From Irineochytrium annulatum (taxonomy: Eukaryota > Chytridiomycota > Chytridiomycetes > Chytridiales > Chytridiaceae), in contig JADGJL010000004.1 of assembly GCA_027600665.1 (NCBI GenBank), positions 62,001 to 126,000 of the forward strand: 64,000 nt of DNA, given 5' to 3'. The number at the start of each line of letters is the position of its first letter. Within the stretch, counting starts at the first letter, position 1. A program made the position numbers and the translations under genes. The notes beneath the pieces are model-generated. The model was not told where the DNA came from and did no database searches. It saw nothing but the letters and a program-made list of their open reading frames with translations. Shown piece after piece: positions 59,584 through 64,000 of the stretch.

Positions 59584-60045
59584 ATGACAAACCAAATGAT
59601 GACGCAAGAAGTAGAAATCGTACGTGAAAGAGCACAGCAAGCCTTCCGCAACCACCTGAAGCACCTGTCCGGCGGAGACATTAAGGCATGGGTAGACCTG
59701 TGGGAAGAGAATGGCGTGCTGGAGTTCCCGTATGGACCTGCCGGATTCCCGGATCGCAAGGAAGGTAAAGCGGAGCTATACGATTACATGCAGAACTTCC
59801 CGAAACATTTTGAGGTCCAGTTTACCGATCTTCACTTCCATCTGACGATTGATCCGGAGCTGGTAGTGGCTGAGTTTAAGTCAGTTGGCAAGCACCGGGA
59901 AACGGGTAACCCGTACAACCAGACCTATATCAGCGTGGTGGAGACCAAAGATGGGCTGATTACACGCTACCGGGATTTTTGGAATCCACTTGTGGCCATT
60001 GAGTCGGTCGGCAGTGTAAATGATGCAGTTCGTTTCTCGGATTAA
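59584..60045 (+). CDS. NTF2-like protein (PhzA/PhzB-like)
   Basis: 153 residues, SnoaL/PhzA-PhzB type cone-shaped alpha+beta barrel. Visible pattern: an N-terminal helix ERAQQAFRNHLKHLSGGDIKAWVDLWEENGVLEFPYGPAGFPDRKEGKAELYDYMQNFPKHFEVQFTDLHFHLTIDPELVVAEFKSVGKHRETGNPYNQTYISVVETKDGLITRYRDFWNPL. These proteins act as small-molecule isomerases or dehydratases or supply a binding cavity for oxidised substrates. GGAGG precedes ATG 59584. It is a paralog of the upstream frameshifted gene and lies between the LLM oxidoreductase and its TetR. Confidence 0.85.
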   Translation: MTNQMMTQEVEIVRERAQQAFRNHLKHLSGGDIKAWVDLWEENGVLEFPYGPAGFPDRKEGKAELYDYMQNFPKHFEVQFTDLHFHLTIDPELVVAEFKSVGKHRETGNPYNQTYISVVETKDGLITRYRDFWNPLVAIESVGSVNDAVRFSD

Positions 60046-60099
60046 CCCAAGACAGGTCGACGGGAGGTCTATCCTGGAAATCACCACTCGCCTCTTCTT

Positions 60100-60113
60100 G
60101 ACTGAACGATCTA
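60100..60113 (+). promoter_or_regulatory. Operator upstream of tetR
   Basis: GACTGAACGATCTA lies 40 bases before the tetR start and fits the same motif as the other copies in this cluster, implying autoregulation. Confidence 0.65.
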
Positions 60114-60152
60114 ATATCGTTAGCATAGAGGATGAGAAAGGGGGTTATCCAT

Positions 60153-60740
60153 ATGGCTAGAAGCAAAGAATTCGACACGAATCTCGTGCTGCATAAGGCG
60201 ATGGAGGTGTTCGGGCATTATGGCTATGAAGGCACCTCCATGCACCTTCTACTCGATGGGTTAGGTATTGCACGTCAAAGCTTGTACGATACGTATGGTA
60301 CGAAACGGGATCTGTTTTTGAAAGCAACGAAACATTACGTGGACGAAAAGTCCTCGGCAGTGGTCGCATATTTGGCAGAAACGACACCCGTGAAGCAAGC
60401 GATTAGGGATATATTTACCGTCATTGGGGACACATTAAGAGACGAGCAGCGCCGCAAGGAGTGCTTTATTCTCTATAGTGCGATTGATCAGGTGCCGCAT
60501 GATCCAGAGATTGCTGAACTTTTCGAACAGGATAAAATTCGATTGGAAGAGGCATTGTACGACGCGTTGATACGCGGTCAGCAGCAGGGGGAGTTCAGTC
60601 CGGAGCAGGATATGCGTGCAATGGCAAGATACTTGTACCATTCACGATATGGGCTCACCCAAGTCGCAAAATTAACGGACGATCCGCTCGTGATTGAGCA
60701 GATTACAACCATTACACTTTCGGTATTGGAACAAGGATGA
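60153..60740 (+). CDS. TetR/AcrR-family regulator of the LLM/NTF2/MFS regulon
   Basis: 195 residues. The helix-turn-helix EVFGHYGYEGTSMHLLLDGLGIARQSLYDTYGTKRDLFLKATKHYV (about 16-60) is typical. The C-terminal helices resemble the AcrR/NemR-like C-domain (ALIRGQQQGEFSPEQDMRAMARYLYHSRYGLTQVAK). ATG 60153 with AAAGGGGG upstream is chosen over 60132. About eight related operators (GAYYGAAYRRTCWA) lie ahead of it and its neighbours. It most likely represses them until an electrophile or drug-like ligand binds. Confidence 0.9.
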   Translation: MARSKEFDTNLVLHKAMEVFGHYGYEGTSMHLLLDGLGIARQSLYDTYGTKRDLFLKATKHYVDEKSSAVVAYLAETTPVKQAIRDIFTVIGDTLRDEQRRKECFILYSAIDQVPHDPEIAELFEQDKIRLEEALYDALIRGQQQGEFSPEQDMRAMARYLYHSRYGLTQVAKLTDDPLVIEQITTITLSVLEQG

Positions 60741-60778
60741 AGCGTCATACGGTGCTTCATTCCTTTTTTCTCAAAATA

Positions 60779-60792
60779 GATCGAATGGTCAA
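60779..60792 (+). promoter_or_regulatory. Operator upstream of the MFS exporter
   Basis: GATCGAATGGTCAA, a full match to the shared motif, 52 bases before the exporter start. Confidence 0.7.
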
Positions 60793-60843
60793 AAATTATT
60801 ATAGGTTGCAGACTGTTGTCTGCAAATGAAAGGAATTAAGAAG

Positions 60844-62268
60844 ATGAATTCAACGCGATTTAAAGGTTTAGCCTTATTCATTCTAGCCATTTCACAGTTG
60901 GTTTTGGCACTGGATTATACGATTATATTTGTAGCCATGCCGTCCTTAGGTAATGAGCTGGGCTTCTCCGCCAATCACCTCCAGTGGGTGGTTAGTGCAT
61001 ATTCGCTCGCTTTCGGTGGTTTCCTGCTGATCGGAGGAAGACTGTCGGACCTGATGGGCAGAAGACGCATGTTTATGATTGCCATCGGACTTTTCGGATT
61101 AGGATCGCTGCTTGGGGGACTGGCAGAGTCCCAACTGATGTTGATCATAGCCAGAGCCCTGCAAGGTTTGGGTGGAGCATTACTGTCGCCAGCAACGTTG
61201 TCTCTGATTATGTCTAATTTTGAGGAAGGACCTGAACGAAACCGTGCCATGGGCATCTGGGCCGCGATGGGAGGAGTGGGGATGTCGCTTGGTTTGCTGC
61301 TAGGAGGGGTTCTGACAAGTTATATCGGATGGGAAGCGACCTTCCTGGTGAATGTGCCGATCGCACTTCTCGTTGTCATTCTTGCACCGTTTGTTTTGAA
61401 AGAAAGCAAAGTGTCCGTAACCACGAAACACTATGATGCAGCCGGAACGGTATCCGTGACTGCGGGTTTGTTACTTGTTGTCTATTATCTAATCCAAGCA
61501 CCGGTTGAAGGCTGGGGCAGTGTTACCACACTTCCAGCTGCCTTGATTGGCGTGCTGATGTTACTGGCTTTTGTCTTGATCGAGAAACGTACAAAAGAAC
61601 CGCTGATCTCCTTCCGGATGTTCCGGAATCGTAATCTGACGGGAGCTGCACTTATCGCATTTCTTTTCTCGGCTTCATTTGGTTCATTGTATTATTTCAT
61701 GACTTTGTATACCCAAGGTGTGCTTGGATTTTCAGCCATTCAATCCGGATTTAGTTTCTTGCCTTTGACACTTAGTGCTTTTGTTGGGGCTAAGCTGATT
61801 AACGGGATGTTAAGCAAGGTGGGTGTAGCGGGTACCATTGCAACAGGGATGGGACTAGGCGTGATCGGATTCCTGATGCTGACGGGGCTATCGGAAACCG
61901 GATCGGCATGGGGAATCATCCCAGGTACAGTCGTCATTGGTATTGGTCAGGCTTTAGTGTTCACGACCATGTTTATTGCAGGCAGTGCAGGCATTGAACC
62001 GAAAGAGCAGGGCGTTGCTTCGGCATTAATCTCAACCGGCCAGCAAATTGGTGGAGCGATCGGACTTGCGGTCATTATGGCTATTATTTCAGCGAGTCTA
62101 GGAACAGGGGCAACATTGGAACACATGCTTCCAGCTGATTTAAATCATGCAATCCACACGGCGTTCTTTATCGCAGCTGCCACGACCCTACTAGGCATCG
62201 TAGTTGCCTTCCTAGCTTTGAAACAAGCTAAACCGTCGGCCGACAATCAAGTGAAAGTAGCCCACTGA
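60844..62268 (+). CDS. MFS drug:H+ antiporter, DHA2 (14-helix) family
   Basis: A 474-residue multidrug-type exporter. It has 14 predicted helices. Motif A of the family is GGRLSDLMGRRRMFMIAIGLFGLGSLLGG (about 66-94) and the antiporter motif C is GIWAAMGGVGMSLGLLLGGVLTSYIGWEATFLVNVPI. ATG 60844 (AAAGGAATT upstream) is preferred over the ATG at 60826. As the last gene of the TetR regulon it would expel the compound that the flavin oxidoreductase and NTF2-like proteins act on, or its product. Confidence 0.92.
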   Translation: MNSTRFKGLALFILAISQLVLALDYTIIFVAMPSLGNELGFSANHLQWVVSAYSLAFGGFLLIGGRLSDLMGRRRMFMIAIGLFGLGSLLGGLAESQLMLIIARALQGLGGALLSPATLSLIMSNFEEGPERNRAMGIWAAMGGVGMSLGLLLGGVLTSYIGWEATFLVNVPIALLVVILAPFVLKESKVSVTTKHYDAAGTVSVTAGLLLVVYYLIQAPVEGWGSVTTLPAALIGVLMLLAFVLIEKRTKEPLISFRMFRNRNLTGAALIAFLFSASFGSLYYFMTLYTQGVLGFSAIQSGFSFLPLTLSAFVGAKLINGMLSKVGVAGTIATGMGLGVIGFLMLTGLSETGSAWGIIPGTVVIGIGQALVFTTMFIAGSAGIEPKEQGVASALISTGQQIGGAIGLAVIMAIISASLGTGATLEHMLPADLNHAIHTAFFIAAATTLLGIVVAFLALKQAKPSADNQVKVAH

Positions 62269-62306
62269 TGCACAGCTCGTCAAGCTATATATGGATATTG
62301 GAAAAA

Positions 62307-62348
62307 GCAAAAGACCGAGAATCGTTTCTCGGGGTCTTTTGCTTTTTT
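62307..62348 (+). terminator. Terminator after the MFS exporter
   Basis: AAAAGACC...CCGAGA pairs with TCTCGG...GGTCTTTT, followed by GCTTTTTT. Confidence 0.85.
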
Positions 62349-63053
62349 ATTTGTAAGTAAGTACTGACGTGGACTAGAGTTCATTAAGCTAACGGGAAAC
62401 GATAGCTCAATAAATTCATGTGAAGTCAATCGTAGTAGTTGGCTTCTTTGACTTTAATGATTTCATTTAAAACCATAGTTATAACTTCCTAACTCAAATT
62501 GTTCATTATGAAGGAGTTACTTCCCGCAATCGGTAATTCATAAAGGACCTGAAACGGGCAATTTAAACACTAATTCTAAGCGAAATAGGAATGTGTGTTT
62601 GTAGATGGATGCATTGGAAGCATAAGTTTGCCATGAGTTTTTGGAAGCATAAGCTTGCCAAATGGCAAACTTATGGGTTAAGTCTCATGCGCGACTTGAG
62701 CCAATCCTGGATGTTCAATAAATATGGACTTGTGATTCATGGCAAATAGGTATGCAAGCATGGTTGGCGGAGGAGGCAGAATAGAAGCATCCGTATTCGG
62801 GAACTACGACCATCTACGATATTCCATATCGACCTAATTAGCTCATTACAATGATAGTAACCGTAGGTCTATCATTCTCGAACCACCCTTGTACAGTAAA
62901 GGGTGGTTCTTTTTCGTGAGTTACGACATCAAGCTACCAGCTTCCTATCCACCATCGGACAAACACACTTTTTCAGCCTTGTCCACTTCTATCCCTGACC
63001 AAATCCCAATCTATTGCATTCAATAAACTATCAAATTAAAGGAGGTTTTGAGA
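62349..63053. other. Long intergenic region with hairpins and a short repeat
   Basis: No gene was found. TTGGAAGCATAAG(T/C)TTGCCA occurs twice (62615-62633 and 62642-62660), and ATGGCAAACTTATG (62662-62675) is the inverse, so 62648-62675 can form a 13-bp hairpin. GAACCACCC (62880-62888)/GGGTGGTTC (62901-62909) followed by T residues is a stand-alone terminator, which may close an unseen small RNA. Confidence 0.4.
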
Positions 63054-63386
63054 ATGGGAAATAGAAGAGTTCGCAGTTATCCCCCGGTTCGAATTTACAA
63101 TTCCACATCATTTACTGCTACAGGAAGAGTAGAGTATGCATCTCTATTTTGCAGCGATGACAACTATGCGGTACAGCGTGATGAGACTTGGCAGGCTTCT
63201 TCACGTGGAGCGTGCTTGGTGACAAGAATTACGGCAACGGTTAGAACACCGAGTGGCAACATCGAAGCTGAACCGTATACGTCCTCGGGCACGTCTTACA
63301 GCCAGTTTGCCATCATACAGATAGGACCAAACCGTTTCCAGGTTACTCGTGTAGTAAGTACACCGAGACGAGGTTGCCGGAAATAA
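63054..63386 (+). CDS. Unrecognised small protein (110 aa)
   Basis: A basic, beta-rich protein without signal peptide. It starts MGNRRVRSYPPVRIYNSTSFTATGRVEYASLFCSDDNYAVQ and has a distinctive middle block RGACLVTRITATVRTPSGNIEAEPYTSSGTSYSQFAIIQIGPNRFQVTRVVS. Three cysteines (in LFCS, GACL and RGCRK). ATG 63054 has AAAGGAGG (63038-63044), a very strong site. The pattern resembles a small beta-sandwich seen in some eukaryotic and bacterial secreted proteins, but I cannot name the family. It ends before a terminator and stands alone. Confidence 0.75.
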   Translation: MGNRRVRSYPPVRIYNSTSFTATGRVEYASLFCSDDNYAVQRDETWQASSRGACLVTRITATVRTPSGNIEAEPYTSSGTSYSQFAIIQIGPNRFQVTRVVSTPRRGCRK

Positions 63387-63438
63387 GAATTCAGGATACG
63401 GACGTAATCTGAGCAGTATTCCCCATTCAACCCAAAGC

Positions 63439-63473
63439 AACGACTCGCCCAGTCTACTAAGGGCGAGTCGTTT
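63439..63473. terminator. Bidirectional terminator between the unrecognised gene and the yheC/D-like gene
   Basis: Perfect 12-bp stem AACGACTCGCCC (63439-63450)/GGGCGAGTCGTT (63461-63472); T residues on the plus side and A residues on the minus side. Confidence 0.8.
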
Positions 63474-63493
63474 ACTTATCATGACATAACGAA

Positions 63494-64000
63494 TCAATGC
63501 TTCTGATACCATAATATGCGGCGATACATGGAGGAATCTTTCAAGCGCCGGAAAGGGCGCAAGTCTGGTTGATAATTACCTTCAATAATCCAAATCCGAG
63601 CTTTCTGGTCGATTCCAATGTCAAAGCCGACTTGTCTAAGATCAGGGTTGTGTTCTGCCAGTTGTTTGGCAGCGAGGAGTGCAGTTCGTTCTGCCTGGAC
63701 CAGCAAAGTTCGGCCTCCGACACGTGCGAGTTGCAGTGCCTTAAGTGCAGGCAAGGTACGGCTGGCCACATTCGTGACCAGATATCCTCGTGATGCGACC
63801 TTGGCATAAGCGCCAGTTACTTTCCACTTCGAGGGAGCTTCCTTTTTGCGTTGAACCATGATTCGAAGATCAAAGGGTTTGTTGCGAATTCGAGCCAGGT
63901 GCAGGCGTTGTTGAACAATGTAGGTGCGATCTTTATAGGATTTGTCGAGCCATTCGAGCAGCTGATCTGTATTCAGCAGGGTAATGGTATGATTCTCATT
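63494..64000 (-). CDS. YheC/YheD-family ATP-grasp protein, 3' part only
   Basis: The frame is open from the window edge (64000) to the stop at 63494, so the 168 residues seen are the C-terminal half of a longer gene. An internal ATG at 63859 is not the start. The segment has the YheC/D ATP-grasp pattern: NKPFDLRIMVQRKKEAPSKWKVTGAYAKVASRGYLVTN, then GFDIGIDQKARIWIIEGNYQPD with the metal-binding Glu-x-Asn. These proteins are linked with the spore coat in Bacillus and Paenibacillus. Substrate unknown. Confidence 0.85.
   Translation of the reverse strand, partial: NENHTITLLNTDQLLEWLDKSYKDRTYIVQQRLHLARIRNKPFDLRIMVQRKKEAPSKWKVTGAYAKVASRGYLVTNVASRTLPALKALQLARVGGRTLLVQAERTALLAAKQLAEHNPDLRQVGFDIGIDQKARIWIIEGNYQPDLRPFRRLKDSSMYRRILWYQKH

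Overview
The window is a piece of a Gram-positive, endospore-forming Bacillales chromosome, most likely a Paenibacillus. Pointers are the walH-walI-walJ-htrA ... CxxH/CxxC protein-rlmH order that lies near the replication origin in Bacillales, AGGAGG-type ribosome binding sites, a GerA/GerB/GerC germinant receptor, a YheC/YheD-type spore protein, a GH120 xylosidase-like enzyme and several S-layer-homology (SLH) surface proteins. No rRNA, tRNA, CRISPR array, phage module or intact transposase was seen.

Layout. 0-4.6 kb: end of walH, then walI, walJ, a small convergent gene and htrA. The walH-walI gap and the htrA leader each carry a copy of the same predicted RNA structure. 4.8-8.7 kb: a lipoprotein, then a redox-type operon (DsbA/FrnE-like protein, metallo-beta-lactamase-fold protein, NTF2-like protein, and an MBL-fold lipoprotein that has lost metal ligands). 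This block separates htrA from the CxxH/CxxC gene and rlmH (8.8-10.1 kb). 10.1-12.9 kb: a MarR-SDR-aldo/keto reductase cassette bracketed by a duplicated rlmH 3' end, resembling a staphylococcal-cassette (SCC) attachment site. 13.0-14.1 kb: a second UMP-kinase-like gene behind a leader peptide and an intrinsic terminator. 14.1-21 kb: GH120 enzyme, MetE-like protein, aldehyde dehydrogenase, TerD-like protein and a small hypothetical. 21.4-29.6 kb: AraC regulator and a divergent nucleoside uptake and cleavage operon (BMP lipoprotein, NupOPQ-type ABC transporter, nucleoside hydrolase, ADP-ribosylglycohydrolase-family protein).

29.7-42 kb: an accessory stretch whose two ends carry inverted copies of a ~105-bp repeat with a terminator hairpin. 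Inside are HEAT and YndJ-like genes, a TetR-SDR-monooxygenase module with four copies of one operator, a gerA-gerB-gerC operon, two alcohol dehydrogenase-family genes, and a divergent HxlR/DJ-1 pair. 42.4-55 kb: cell-surface island with a 2,092-residue vWA/SLH protein, a secreted B-lectin, an 893-residue Ig-repeat/SLH protein and an SLH-anchored 5'-nucleotidase. 55.2-57.6 kb: Eis-like acetyltransferase, ribosomal protein L25, MerR regulator. 57.7-62.3 kb: a detoxification-type regulon (LLM flavin oxidoreductase, a frameshifted and an intact NTF2-like gene, TetR, MFS exporter) whose promoters share about eight copies of one operator. 62.3-64 kb: a long gap with hairpin repeats, an unrecognised small protein and the 3' part of a YheC/YheD-family gene that runs off the window.

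The most unusual signals are the duplicated rlmH end, the paired RNA structure ahead of walI and htrA, the terminator-bearing repeat pair, and the leader-peptide attenuator in front of the UMP-kinase paralog. Family names come from recognising protein sequence by eye; no database search was possible.
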